A stretch of DNA of 64,000 nt from Rubrivivax sp. (GTDB lineage Bacteria > Pseudomonadota > Gammaproteobacteria > Burkholderiales > Burkholderiaceae_C), in contig JADCGP010000008.1 of assembly GCA_020248915.1 (NCBI GenBank), positions 310,001 through 374,000 on the forward strand. Direction: 5' to 3'. Positions 32,492 through 42,132 of the stretch are shown here, piece by piece. Numbering within the stretch: the stretch's first letter is position 1; every line of letters begins with the position of its first letter. The position numbers and the translations under genes were made by a program. Below the pieces are notes generated by a model that had not been told where the DNA came from, ran no database searches, and saw only the letters and a program-made list of their open reading frames with translations.

Positions 32492-35146
32492 ATGAACTTT
32501 TCGGGCCTCACCGACGATGCATCGCCTCGGATAATCCGGCCGATGACCGCCACGCTGCGGCCGGCCGCCCACGAGGCTTCCAGCCCGACCCAGAAACTGC
32601 GCCGCTGGTTCGGCCGCTGGTGGCGCCGCCAGTCGCCGGCCCGGCAGGACAGGCTGGCCACCTTCGGCCCGCTGCTGTCGGTCTTGCTCTTCCTGGCCGC
32701 GATCATTTCGGCGTTCTGGTATCTGCGCAACGAGGAAATCGAGCGCGAGACCGACTCGGTGCGCCGTGACAGCGAGCTGACGCAACAGCAGATCGGTCTC
32801 AGGCTGTTGCAGAACCAGGAGGCGCTGTTCCGTGTGGCGCGCGACATCGTCGCGCGCCCGGTCGACGCCGATGACTTCGCAGCACAGGCGGTCGTGTTCA
32901 CCCGCGATCGGCCCGAGGTGACGCACCTCGCCTGGATCGACGCCGCCAGACGCGTGCGCGCCGCCCACGCGGCCCAGCCCTATCACCTCGGCGCGGGCGG
33001 GGAGTCGCCGCCGCTGCGGCTGCCCGGGGCCTCGCGCCAGGCCGAGGTGGAGGCGGCCTACCGCGCCGCCCGCGACAACCGCGTGCCCTCCTACTCGGCC
33101 GCGTTCACCGACCCGAGCGGCCGCGTCGTCTATCAGCTCCACATCCCGCTGCTCGAGCGCGCCGCGTTCGCCGGCGCCCTGGTCGTGGAGTACTCGGTCG
33201 ACGCCCTGGTGCGCAACTTCGTGCCTGACGAGGTCGCTCAACGCCACATGATCGCGATCGTGGACGTCGAGGGGCGCACGCTCGCCTCCACCGTGCAGTC
33301 GCTGCCCGGCCAGGCCAGCCGGCGCGCGCCGATCGTCAGCGACGTGCCGCTGACGCCCGCCCTCAACGGCCTGCTGATCCGCGCCCAGGGCTACCGCACC
33401 TCGATCGGCCTGGTCAACAACACGCTGTTCTGGATGGTCGTCGCGCTGTCGGTGCTGACCGTCTGGATGCTGCTGGGCACCTGGCGCCACGTCCGCAGGC
33501 GGGCCCAGATCCAGGGTGCGCTCGTGCAGGAGACCAACTTCCGGCGCGCGATGGAGAACAGCATGCCGACCGGCATGCGCGCAATGGACCTCGACGGCCG
33601 CATCACCTACGTCAACGCCGCCTTCTGCCAGATGACCGGCTTCCCGGCCTCCGAGCTGGTGGGCCGCATGCCGCCGTTCCCGTACTGGCCGCAGGACCGC
33701 ATCGAGGAGAACTCGCGGCTGCTGCAGCAGGAGCTGCAGGGCCGCAGCCCGGCCGGCGGCATCGAGGTGCGGGTGATGCGGCGCGACGGCACGCTGTTCG
33801 ACGCCCGCATGTACGTCAGCCCGCTGATCGACCCGAAGGGGCAGCAGACCGGCTGGATGACGTCGATGACGAACATCACCGAGGCCAAGCGGATCCGCGA
33901 CCAGCTCTCGGCCAGCCACGAGCGCTTCACGACCGTGCTCGAGGGGCTGGACGCCGCGGTGTCGGTGCTGTCGCTGCAGCAGGGTGAGCTGCTGTTCGTC
34001 AATCGCAGCTACCGCCTGTGGTTCGGCGGCGACTCGCGCGGCCACCTGCTGCTGGCCGGGGGCGTGTCGCCGTCGGCCTTCGCGCCCCTCGAGGACGAGT
34101 CGGTCGACCCGCTGTCCGGGCTGCCCGCGGCCGAACTCACCGCCCCTGGCGCCAGCCCGCGCGAGGTGTACGTCGAGGCGCTCGGCAAGTGGTTCGACGT
34201 GCGGGCGCGCTACCTGCAGTGGACCGACGGCCGGCTGACGCAGATGCTGATCGCCACCGACATCACGAGCCGGCTGCGCGCCGAGATGCAGGCGGCGGCC
34301 CAGGCCGAGAAGGCCCAGGTGACCAGCCGGCTGGTGACGATGGGAGAGATGGCGAGCTCGGTGGCCCACGAGCTGAACCAGCCGCTGACGGCCATCACCA
34401 ACTACTGCAACGGCATGGTGTCGCGGGTGACCTCGGACTCGATCGCCAAGCACGACCTGATCGCGGCGCTGCAGAAGACGGCGCGCCAGGCCGAGCGCGC
34501 CGGCCAGATCATCCATCGCATCCGCTCGTTCGTGAAGCGCAGCGAGCCGCAGCGTCAGGCCGCCGATGCGCAGCAGATCGTCGACGACGCCGTCGAGCTG
34601 GCGGGCATCGAGCTGCGGCGGCGCAACGTCGCCATCCACACCTACGTCGCTCAGCGCCTGCCGCCGCTGCTGGTCGACCCGATCCTGATCGAGCAGGTGC
34701 TGCTGAACCTGCTGAAGAACGCCGCCGAGGCGATCGACAATGCGCAGCTCGCGCCGGCCCGCCGCCACATCGAGCTGCGCGTCGTACCGCGCCACACGCC
34801 CGAGGAGGGCGGGGTCATCGAGTTCAGCGTCACCGACCGCGGCCCCGGCCTGAAGGACGAGGTGATCGGGCGGCTGTACGAGGCGTTCTTCTCGACCAAG
34901 GCCGAGGGCCTGGGCATCGGCCTGTCGCTGTGCCGCACGATCGTCGAGTCGCACCGGGGCCGGATGCGGGGCCAGAACCTCTACAATGGGACACAGATCG
35001 TCGGTTGTCGCTTCACCTTTACGCTGCCGGTCGACCCCCGGGAACGCACCGACCGGCCCGAGCGCGCCGACGGCGCTGCGGCCGACAGCGGCTTCGGCCC
35101 CGCGGCCCTCCCCTCTCCAGCTCCCGGAAGACCCGTCCACGAATGA
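32492..35146 (+). CDS. PAS-domain sensor histidine kinase
   Basis: Membrane sensor kinase of 884 residues. It has a cytoplasmic N-terminal stretch, TM1 (about 57-77), a periplasmic sensor domain (about 78-305), and TM2 (about 308-330). Next come a PAS domain (about 345-470) and a second PAS-like domain (about 480-595). The HisKA H-box SSVAHELNQPLTAI carries phospho-acceptor His626, and the HATPase domain has N-box LLKNAAEAIDN and GLGIGLSLC. The H-box is of the DctS/FixL type. It overlaps the regulator by ATGA and is divergent from aceE. The signal is unknown; a link to pyruvate or organic acids is inference from position. ATG 32543 is an alternative start. Confidence 0.9.
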   Translation: MNFSGLTDDASPRIIRPMTATLRPAAHEASSPTQKLRRWFGRWWRRQSPARQDRLATFGPLLSVLLFLAAIISAFWYLRNEEIERETDSVRRDSELTQQQIGLRLLQNQEALFRVARDIVARPVDADDFAAQAVVFTRDRPEVTHLAWIDAARRVRAAHAAQPYHLGAGGESPPLRLPGASRQAEVEAAYRAARDNRVPSYSAAFTDPSGRVVYQLHIPLLERAAFAGALVVEYSVDALVRNFVPDEVAQRHMIAIVDVEGRTLASTVQSLPGQASRRAPIVSDVPLTPALNGLLIRAQGYRTSIGLVNNTLFWMVVALSVLTVWMLLGTWRHVRRRAQIQGALVQETNFRRAMENSMPTGMRAMDLDGRITYVNAAFCQMTGFPASELVGRMPPFPYWPQDRIEENSRLLQQELQGRSPAGGIEVRVMRRDGTLFDARMYVSPLIDPKGQQTGWMTSMTNITEAKRIRDQLSASHERFTTVLEGLDAAVSVLSLQQGELLFVNRSYRLWFGGDSRGHLLLAGGVSPSAFAPLEDESVDPLSGLPAAELTAPGASPREVYVEALGKWFDVRARYLQWTDGRLTQMLIATDITSRLRAEMQAAAQAEKAQVTSRLVTMGEMASSVAHELNQPLTAITNYCNGMVSRVTSDSIAKHDLIAALQKTARQAERAGQIIHRIRSFVKRSEPQRQAADAQQIVDDAVELAGIELRRRNVAIHTYVAQRLPPLLVDPILIEQVLLNLLKNAAEAIDNAQLAPARRHIELRVVPRHTPEEGGVIEFSVTDRGPGLKDEVIGRLYEAFFSTKAEGLGIGLSLCRTIVESHRGRMRGQNLYNGTQIVGCRFTFTLPVDPRERTDRPERADGAAADSGFGPAALPSPAPGRPVHE

Positions 35147-35769
35147 GCCTGATCCCGAAGAAAGGCACGGTCTACGTCGTCGACGACGACGAGGCGGTGC
35201 GCGACTCCCTGCAGTGGCTGCTCGAGGGCAAGGACTACCGCGTCAAGTGCTTCGACTCGAGCGAGTCGTTCCTCGCGCGCTTCGATCCGCGCGAGGTCGC
35301 CTGCCTGATCGCCGACATCCGCATGGAAGGCATGAGCGGGCTGGAGCTGCAGGACCGGCTGATCGAGCGCAAGAGCCCGCTACCCATCGTCTTCATCACC
35401 GGCCACGGCGACGTCCCGATGGCCGTGACCACGATGAAGAAGGGCGCGATGGACTTCATCGAGAAGCCGTTCAAGGAGGAGGAACTCCTCGGCCTGGTCG
35501 AGCGGATGCTCGAGCAGGCGCGCGCCGCCTTCAGCCAGCATCAGGAGCAGGCCAGCCGCGATGCGCTGCTGGCGCGCCTGACCACCCGCGAGGCGCAGGT
35601 GCTCGAGCGCATCGTGGCCGGGCGCCTGAACAAGCAGATCGCCGACGATCTCGGCATCAGCATCAAGACGGTGGAGGCCCACCGGGCCAACATCATGGAA
35701 AAGCTCAACGCCAACACGGTGGCCGACCTGCTGAAGATCGCGCTCGGCGCCCAGACCGGCAGGGCCTGA
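35143..35769 (+). CDS. FixJ-type response regulator
   Basis: Two-domain regulator of 208 residues. The receiver has the acidic pocket [12 protein letters not shown], phospho-acceptor Asp58 in [12 protein letters not shown], Thr in [12 protein letters not shown] and Lys in FIEKPF. An extended linker helix leads to a LuxR/FixJ helix-turn-helix (about 142-200, [20 protein letters not shown], then [20 protein letters not shown]). It should be phosphorylated by the overlapping kinase and bind DNA, possibly the intergenic dyads at 32414-32479. Target genes are not shown by the sequence. Confidence 0.93.
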   Translation: MSLIPKKGTVYVVDDDEAVRDSLQWLLEGKDYRVKCFDSSESFLARFDPREVACLIADIRMEGMSGLELQDRLIERKSPLPIVFITGHGDVPMAVTTMKKGAMDFIEKPFKEEELLGLVERMLEQARAAFSQHQEQASRDALLARLTTREAQVLERIVAGRLNKQIADDLGISIKTVEAHRANIMEKLNANTVADLLKIALGAQTGRA

Positions 35770-35857
35770 TGGTGGCGAGGCCACCGGCGCCGGCGCCGTT
35801 CGAGGCCGCAGCGATGCGGCCTCGCGCGCTTCGGCCGTGCCTCCGGGGTTGCGGCCG

Positions 35858-36715
35858 ATGACGGCGCAACTGATCGACGGCACGGCGCTGTCGCAGCGGC
35901 TGCGCGCGGACATCGGGCGCCGGGCCGCGGCGCTGGCGGCCACCGGCCGCCGCCCGGGGCTCGCCGTGATCCTGGTCGGCGACGACCCGGCCAGCGCGGT
36001 CTACGTGCGCAACAAGGTACGAGCCTGCGCCGAGCACGGGCTGCACTCCGTGCTCGAGCGCTACCCGGCCACGCTCTCGCAGGACGAGCTGCTGGCCCGC
36101 ATCGCCTCGCTGAACGCCGACCCCGCGATCCACGGCGTGCTGGTGCAGATGCCGCTGCCCGTCCACATCGACCCGCACGCGGTCATCGCCGCCATCGACG
36201 TGCGCAAGGACGTCGACGGCTTCTCGGTCGACGCGGCCGGCGAGCTGCTCACCGGCCTGCCTGGCCTGCGGCCGTGCACACCCTGGGGCTGCATGAAGCT
36301 GATCGAGAGCACCGGCGTGCCGTTGCGCGGGCGCCACGCGGTCGTCATCGGCCGCAGCAACACCGTCGGCAAGCCGATGGCCCTGCTGCTGCTGCAGGCC
36401 GACGCCACCATCACGGTCTGCCACAGCCGCACGCCCGACCTGGGCGAGCACACGCGCCGCGCCGACATCGTCGTCGCCGCCGTCGGGCGCCGCCACACCG
36501 TCACCGCCGACATGGTCAAGCCGGGCGCGGTGATCATCGACGTCGGCATGAACCGCGACGAGCAGGGCCGCCTGTGCGGCGATGTCGACTTCGGCCCGGT
36601 ACGGGAAGCGCTCGGCCCCGCCGGCTTCATCACGCCGGTGCCCGGAGGCGTCGGGCCGATGACGATCACGATGCTGCTTGCCAACACGCTGCAGGCGGCG
36701 GAGGCTGGGCGATGA
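35858..36715 (+). CDS. folD: Bifunctional methylenetetrahydrofolate dehydrogenase/cyclohydrolase
   Basis: Interconverts 5,10-methylene-THF and 10-formyl-THF using NADP, supplying one-carbon units for purines and fMet-tRNA. The 285-residue protein has the catalytic Lys in [13 protein letters not shown], the GVLVQMPLP segment, DVDGF, and the NADP motif [17 protein letters not shown]. The C terminus [12 protein letters not shown] is the family signature. The start is ATG 35858 (MTAQLIDG). It leads an operon with the oligopeptidase and a glutaredoxin protein, joined by ATGA overlaps. Confidence 0.97.
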   Translation: MTAQLIDGTALSQRLRADIGRRAAALAATGRRPGLAVILVGDDPASAVYVRNKVRACAEHGLHSVLERYPATLSQDELLARIASLNADPAIHGVLVQMPLPVHIDPHAVIAAIDVRKDVDGFSVDAAGELLTGLPGLRPCTPWGCMKLIESTGVPLRGRHAVVIGRSNTVGKPMALLLLQADATITVCHSRTPDLGEHTRRADIVVAAVGRRHTVTADMVKPGAVIIDVGMNRDEQGRLCGDVDFGPVREALGPAGFITPVPGGVGPMTITMLLANTLQAAEAGR

Positions 36716-38730
36716 GGAACCCGCTGCTGGGCGACGCCGAGCGCATCGACTGGGCGGCGATCCGCCCGGAGCACGTGTCCGCGGCGCTCGACACCGTGCT
36801 GGCCGACGCCGAGGCGGCGCTCGACCGTGCCGGCAGCGCGGACGTGGCCGCCGACCTCGACGTGCTCGAGCTGGTGCTGGACGTGCCAGTGGAGCGGCTG
36901 CAGCGGGTCTGGGGCGCCGTCTGCCACCTGCAAGCCGTGGCGGACAGCCCGGCGCTGCGCGCCGCGCACGCGGCGAACCTGCCGCGCGTGGCTGACTTCC
37001 ACACCCGGCTCGGCAGCGACGAGCGGTTGTTCGCCCGCTACCAGGCGATCGCTGCGTCGCCCGCGGCGGCGGCGCTGCCCCCGGCGCGGCGGACGGCGCT
37101 CGCGAACGCGCTGCGCGACTTCCGCCTCGGCGGGGCCGAGCTGCAGGGCGAGGCACGCGCGCGCTTCGCGGCCATCCAGGCGCGAGCAGCCGAGCTGTCG
37201 CAGCGCTTCGCCGACAACGTGCTCGATGCCACCGATGCGTTCGCGCTGTTCGTCGACCCGACGGCGCTGGATGGGGTACCGGCTGATGTCGTGTCGGCGG
37301 CCCGTGAGGCAGCGGCTGCGGAGGGACGCGCCGGCTGCAAGCTGACGCTGAAGTGGCCCTGCTACTGGCCGGTGCTGCAGTTCGCCAGCGATCGCACGCT
37401 GCGCGAGCAGATGTTCCGTGCCTACTCCGTGCGTGCCAGCGAGCTCGGCGAGCCCGCCCACGACAACAGCGCCCTGATCGACGAGCTGGTCGCGCTGCGT
37501 GCCGAGGCCGCGGCGCTCCTCGGCATGCCGAGCTACGCCCACCTGTCGCTCGTGCCGAAGATGGCCCGTTCGCCCGACCAGGTGCTGGACTTCGTGCGCG
37601 ACCTGGCCCGCCGCTCGCGGCCGCACGCCGAGCGCGAGCTGGCGGAGCTGCGCGAGTTCGCGCGCGAGAAGCTGGGGCTCGCCACGCTGGAGGCCTGGGA
37701 CCGGCCCTTCGCCGCCGAGAAGCTGCGCCAGCAGCGCTATGCGTTCGGCAGCGAGGAAGTGCGCGGCTATTTCACCGAGCCCCGAGTGCTGGCCGGCCTG
37801 TTCGACCTCGTGCAGCGTCTGTTCGGCGTCGAGGTGCGCCCGGACGAGGCACCGGTGTGGCATCCCTCGGTGCGCTTCTACCGCCTGTGGCGCGACGGCG
37901 AGCCCGTGGCGGCGTTCTATCTCGACGCCTACGCCCGGCCCGGCAAGCAGCAGGGTGCTTGGATGGACGGCGCGCGCCAGCGCTGGGCACGGCCGGACGG
38001 CGGCCTGCAGCGGCCGGTGACGCATCTGGTGTGCAATTTCGCGCCGCCGGTGGACGGCCGCCCCGCGCTGCTGTCGCACGATGACCTGATCACGCTGTTC
38101 CACGAGTTCGGGCACGGCTTGCACCACATGCTGACCCAGGTCGACGAGCTCTCCGTGTCCGGCCTCTCGGGAGTGGAATGGGACGCCTGCGAACTCCCCA
38201 GCCAGTTCATGGAGAACTTCTGCTGGGAGTGGGAGGTGCTGCGCAAGCTGTCGTCGCACGTGGACAGCGGCGAGGCACTGCCGCGCGAGCTTTTCGACCG
38301 CATGAAGGCGGCCCGCAACTTCCACAATGGGCTGACCATGCTGCGCCACTGCGAGTACGGCCTCTTCGACATGCGGCTGCATCTGGAGCCTCCCGCAGCC
38401 CGGCGCAGCATCGAGCTGACCCAGGAGCTTGCGGCGGAGCTGTCCCCGGTGGCCCCGCCGCCTTTCGTGCGCTACCCGCACAGCTTCACCCACCTGTTCA
38501 GCGGCGCCTACGCCGCTGGCTACTACAGCTACGCATGGGCGGAAGTGCTGTCGTCCGATGCCTACGCTGCCTTCGAGGAGGCCGGGATCTTCGACGCCAC
38601 CACCGGCGAGCGCTTCCGACGCCACGTCCTCGAGGTGGGCGGCAGCCGACCGGCGCTGGAGAACTTCGTCGCCTTCCGCGGCCGCGAGCCGCGCATCGAT
38701 GCGCTGCTGCGCCACAGGGGGCTCGCATGA
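36712..38730 (+). CDS. prlC: M3 family oligopeptidase (oligopeptidase A)
   Basis: Zinc metallopeptidase that degrades short peptides, including cleaved signal peptides, in the cytoplasm. The 672-residue protein has the M3 architecture: a helical lid at the N terminus and the zinc motif [12 protein letters not shown] with His464, Glu465 and His468. The third ligand lies in the downstream [13 protein letters not shown] region. The conserved [20 protein letters not shown] is near the C terminus. The length matches PrlC. It overlaps folD by 4 nt upstream and the next gene by 4 nt downstream. Confidence 0.95.
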   Translation: MRNPLLGDAERIDWAAIRPEHVSAALDTVLADAEAALDRAGSADVAADLDVLELVLDVPVERLQRVWGAVCHLQAVADSPALRAAHAANLPRVADFHTRLGSDERLFARYQAIAASPAAAALPPARRTALANALRDFRLGGAELQGEARARFAAIQARAAELSQRFADNVLDATDAFALFVDPTALDGVPADVVSAAREAAAAEGRAGCKLTLKWPCYWPVLQFASDRTLREQMFRAYSVRASELGEPAHDNSALIDELVALRAEAAALLGMPSYAHLSLVPKMARSPDQVLDFVRDLARRSRPHAERELAELREFAREKLGLATLEAWDRPFAAEKLRQQRYAFGSEEVRGYFTEPRVLAGLFDLVQRLFGVEVRPDEAPVWHPSVRFYRLWRDGEPVAAFYLDAYARPGKQQGAWMDGARQRWARPDGGLQRPVTHLVCNFAPPVDGRPALLSHDDLITLFHEFGHGLHHMLTQVDELSVSGLSGVEWDACELPSQFMENFCWEWEVLRKLSSHVDSGEALPRELFDRMKAARNFHNGLTMLRHCEYGLFDMRLHLEPPAARRSIELTQELAAELSPVAPPPFVRYPHSFTHLFSGAYAAGYYSYAWAEVLSSDAYAAFEEAGIFDATTGERFRRHVLEVGGSRPALENFVAFRGREPRIDALLRHRGLA

Positions 38731-39419
38731 CGAGCGCCGTCCGAACGCCGCCCACCCGGCCCGTCGGGCCACAGCCCGCGCGCGCGCCGCGCGCCGTCCT
38801 GCCCGCACTCGTCGCCGCGATGCTCGTGGGCCTGGGTCTCGCGCCTGCGGACGCCACCGGGCAGACGCAGTACCGCGTCGTGCAGCCCGATGGCAGCGTC
38901 ACCTTCACGGATCGCCCGCCCCCGCCGGCGCCCGGCGTCACGGTCACGCCGCTCGGCCGCGGCGCCGCGGCCTCGCAAGCTGCCTCGCCGGCCGCCGAGC
39001 CGTCGCTGCCGGCGGAGCTGCGCCAGGCCATGCAGCGCCATCCCGTGACGCTGTACACCACCGTCGACTGCCGAACCTGCGACGTCGCCCGGCGCTACCT
39101 GCAGCAGCGCGGCGTGCCCTACAGCGAGCGGCTCGTCAGCCCGGACGAAGAGGCCGTGGCGGCGCTGCAGCGTCAGGTGGGCGCCCGCACGGTGCCGGCC
39201 CTGACGATCGGCAGCCAGCCGCTGCGCGGATTCGCCGAGGCCGACTGGACGGCCTATCTCGATGCGGCTGGCTACCCGCGGGAGTCGCGGCTGCCGCGGG
39301 GGTGGACACCACCGCCGGCCACGCCGCTGGTGCCCAGGCCGTCGGCCGCACCACCCGCACCACCCGCACCAGCCGCGCCCGCCGAGCCCGCGCCGCCACC
39401 GGGAACGCCGCGCTCCTAG
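38727..39419 (+). CDS. DUF4124-glutaredoxin fusion protein, exported
   Basis: A 230-residue protein with an N-terminal hydrophobic segment (about 22-42) that should be a signal peptide or anchor. A DUF4124 motif follows (about 46-65, YRVVQPDGSVTFTDRPP). The glutaredoxin-like domain (about 105-185) has Cys115-x2-Cys118 (DCRTCDVARRYL) and the cis-Pro segment ARTVPALTIG. The C-terminal 50 residues are Pro/Ala-rich. An envelope thiol-disulfide role is plausible. It is the last gene of the folD-prlC operon, and its stop codon overlaps the convergent MFS gene stop within CTAG. Confidence 0.85.
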   Translation: MTSAVRTPPTRPVGPQPARAPRAVLPALVAAMLVGLGLAPADATGQTQYRVVQPDGSVTFTDRPPPPAPGVTVTPLGRGAAASQAASPAAEPSLPAELRQAMQRHPVTLYTTVDCRTCDVARRYLQQRGVPYSERLVSPDEEAVAALQRQVGARTVPALTIGSQPLRGFAEADWTAYLDAAGYPRESRLPRGWTPPPATPLVPRPSAAPPAPPAPAAPAEPAPPPGTPRS

Positions 39420-40663
39420 GCTGCCGGCGGCCCGGCGTGACCTGACCCGGCGCCCGCCACCGACCCCGGCGTCGCAAGCCGGCGGGCGAGCCAGGAGCCC
39501 GCACCCACCGCCCCGCCCACGGCCCAGAACAGCGCGGCCGCGCCCACCGCGGCACCCAGCGCTCCGAACAGCAGCGGCATCAGCGTGCCCGACGCGTGCA
39601 TCGCCATCGAGCGCAGGGCCAGGGCCTCGCCGTGCCGGGCATCGGGGGTCAGGTGGTGCAGCATGCTCATCACCATCGGCTGCACGCTGCCCAGCGCGAT
39701 GCCGAGCAGCGCGGCCAGCAGCCCCATCACCCATGGGCTCCCCGCCAGCGGGTAGGCGGCGAACACGGCCGCCGTGCCCAGCATCGCTCCCACCACCACC
39801 GACGCCTCGCGCAGCCGGTGCGCCAGTATCGGGATCAGCAACCTCACCCCGGTGACCGCCAGCGTGAAGGTGCCGAGGATCAGCCCCACGGTGGCGGCCG
39901 CAAAACCGCGCTCGTGCCCGAGCACCGGCACGGCGAACAGGTGCACGTCCCAGCACATCGAGAGCAGCCAGTTCACCACCAGCAGCCGCCGCAGTCCCGG
40001 CAGCGCCAGCAGGTCCCAGGCCCTGCGGCCCGTGCCGGCCGCGGCGCTGCGGGGCGGCAGCGCAGGCACGAAGCGCGCGGCCAGCAGCGAGGCCAGCGGC
40101 AGGGCCAGCAGCAGCGCGTAGCCGGCCGCGAAGCCGCGCGCGTCGATCATGAAGCCCACGGCCACCGGCCCGAGCACGTTGGCCAACGAGGGTGCGATGC
40201 CCAGCCAGCTGAACACACGCATCCGCTCGGTGCCGTCACGCGCCAACAAGCCGGCGCTGCGCTGGATCGTCAGCATGCCCATGTTGGCGCCGGTGCCGCT
40301 GGCCGCGGCCGCCGCGCACAGCAGGGCCAGGTGCGCCGGTCCGTCGACGAAGCACGCCGACAGCGCCAGCAGCAGGCCGCCCAGCGTCAGCGCCGCCGCG
40401 ATGCGCACCGGCCGGTGGTAGCCGTGCCGGTCGGCCATCCGTCCCGAGTGCAGCGACATCACGACCGGGGCGGCCGCGAAGAGCGCCAGCAGCAGACCCA
40501 CCGTCCACGGGCCCGCGCCCTCTCGCAGCGCCTGCAGCGAGGCGGCCAGCCGCAGCCCGGCCATCGACGCGTGCAGGCCGAGCTGGCCAGCCACCAGCGC
40601 GGCGATCAGGCGCGCCCGGCCTCGCCGGTCGAGCGCGACACCCGCCGCCTCAGCTCCGGACAT
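39416..40663 (-). CDS. MFS transporter
   Basis: A 415-residue permease of the major facilitator superfamily with about 12 predicted membrane helices. The loop 2-3 signature is present as SGRMADRHGYHRP. Substrate cannot be read from the sequence. It starts at ATG 40663, overlapping the end of rmuC by 14 nt, so the two are probably translated from one mRNA. Its stop shares bases with the stop of the convergent glutaredoxin gene. Confidence 0.88.
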   Translation of the reverse strand: MSGAEAAGVALDRRGRARLIAALVAGQLGLHASMAGLRLAASLQALREGAGPWTVGLLLALFAAAPVVMSLHSGRMADRHGYHRPVRIAAALTLGGLLLALSACFVDGPAHLALLCAAAAASGTGANMGMLTIQRSAGLLARDGTERMRVFSWLGIAPSLANVLGPVAVGFMIDARGFAAGYALLLALPLASLLAARFVPALPPRSAAAGTGRRAWDLLALPGLRRLLVVNWLLSMCWDVHLFAVPVLGHERGFAAATVGLILGTFTLAVTGVRLLIPILAHRLREASVVVGAMLGTAAVFAAYPLAGSPWVMGLLAALLGIALGSVQPMVMSMLHHLTPDARHGEALALRSMAMHASGTLMPLLFGALGAAVGAAALFWAVGGAVGAGSWLARRLATPGSVAGAGSGHAGPPAA

Positions 40664-42020
40664 CGTCCTCCTCGGCCGCCGCGGCGCCGCCGGGCAGCAG
40701 CTCGGCGGCGCGCGGCTCGGGCAGCGCCTCGACGGTGCGCAGCTGGCGCGCCATCGCACGCGTGCGCACCTCGGCCGCCTCGATCGCGCTGCCGGCCTCG
40801 TCGAGCTTCTTCTTGGTCTTCGCGAGCACCTCGCCGAACTTCATGAACTCCGTCTTCACCGCGCCGAGCACCTCCCACACCTCGGCCGAACGCTTCTCCA
40901 GCGCCAGCGTGCGGAAGCCCATCTGCAGCGAGTTCAGCGTCGCCAGCAGCGTCGTCGGCCCGGCCAGCATCACCTTGTGCTCGCGCTGCAGCGCCTCGAC
41001 CAGCCCCGGGCGGCGCAGCCCTTCGGCGTACAGGCCCTCGGTGGGCAGGAACAGGATCGCGAAGTCGGTGGTGTGGGGCGGCGCCACGTACTTCTCGCGG
41101 ATGCGGCGCGCCTCGGCGCGCAGCCGCACCTCGATCGCCTTGGCGGCCACCTCCATCGCGGGCGCGTCCGAGCGCTCGTGGGCCTCGAGCAGGCGCTCGT
41201 AGTCCTCGCGCGGGAACTTGGCGTCGATCGGCAGCCAGGTCGGCGCGCCGCCGCCCTCGCGGCCGGGCAGCCGGATCGCGAACTCGACCCGCTCCGCGCT
41301 GCCCGGCACCGTGGCCACGTTGACCGCGTACTGCTCCGGCGTGAACACCTGCTCGAGCAGCCCGGCGAGCTGCACCTCGCCGAACACCCCGCGCGTCTTG
41401 ACGTTGGTCAGCACGCGGTTGAGCGTGCCGACGTCGCGCGCCAGCGTCTGCATCTCGCCCAGGCCCTTGTGCACGAGGTCCAGCCGCTCGGCCACCTGGC
41501 GGAAGCTCTCCGACAGGCGCTGCTCGAGCGTGGCGTGCAGCTTCTCGTCGACCGTGGCGCGCATCTGCTCGAGCTTGCGCTCGTTGCCCTCCTGCAGCGA
41601 CTGCAGCTTGGTGTCGACCGCGACGCGCACCTCCGCCAGCCGCCGCTCGTTGGCCTCGGACAGGCGCGCCAGCCTCTCCTCCAGCGTGTCGGAGAAGCGC
41701 CGCAGCGCGCTCTCGGTGCCCTGCTGCATCGCGGCCAGCTGCACGCGGAAACCGTCGAGCTGCTCGTTCTGCGTGCGGGCGACGTCCCCGCCCTGCGTGA
41801 GCAGCATCTGCTGGAAGGTGGCCAGGTCGCCGCGCGTGCCCTGCCCCTGGCGGCCGAGCTCGTCGCGCAGCTCGCGCTCGACGCGCTCGATCTGGCCGGC
41901 CAGCCGACGCTCGAGCTCGCGCTCGGCGCGGTCGTCGACGGGACGCCAGGCGCGCCACAGCAGCACCAGCAGGCAGGCCAGCACCGCGGCCAGCAGCAGG
42001 ACGGCGACAGGTTCGGACAT
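40650..42020 (-). CDS. rmuC: DNA recombination protein RmuC
   Basis: Membrane-anchored protein with a predicted PD-(D/E)XK nuclease-like domain that limits recombination at inverted repeats in E. coli. The 456-residue product has an N-terminal membrane helix (about 4-23) and a long coiled coil (about 30-190). The RmuC domain follows (about 200-400) with KTRGVFGEVQLAGLLEQVF, WLPIDAKFPREDYERL and ILFLPTEGLYAEGL. The start at 42020 (MSEPVAV) is preceded by another in-frame ATG at 42029; either could be used. Confidence 0.95.
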   Translation of the reverse strand: MSEPVAVLLLAAVLACLLVLLWRAWRPVDDRAERELERRLAGQIERVERELRDELGRQGQGTRGDLATFQQMLLTQGGDVARTQNEQLDGFRVQLAAMQQGTESALRRFSDTLEERLARLSEANERRLAEVRVAVDTKLQSLQEGNERKLEQMRATVDEKLHATLEQRLSESFRQVAERLDLVHKGLGEMQTLARDVGTLNRVLTNVKTRGVFGEVQLAGLLEQVFTPEQYAVNVATVPGSAERVEFAIRLPGREGGGAPTWLPIDAKFPREDYERLLEAHERSDAPAMEVAAKAIEVRLRAEARRIREKYVAPPHTTDFAILFLPTEGLYAEGLRRPGLVEALQREHKVMLAGPTTLLATLNSLQMGFRTLALEKRSAEVWEVLGAVKTEFMKFGEVLAKTKKKLDEAGSAIEAAEVRTRAMARQLRTVEALPEPRAAELLPGGAAAAEEDDVRS

Positions 42021-42132
42021 GGATCGCATTGTCTCAGCGCAGGCAGCCGCAGCGCTGCGCGGCAGCGGCCGCGTGAGGCGCGACGCAGCGTGGGCCGGCG
42101 CGCTTGGCGCGGCGAAACCCGGGTGGCCTCGT

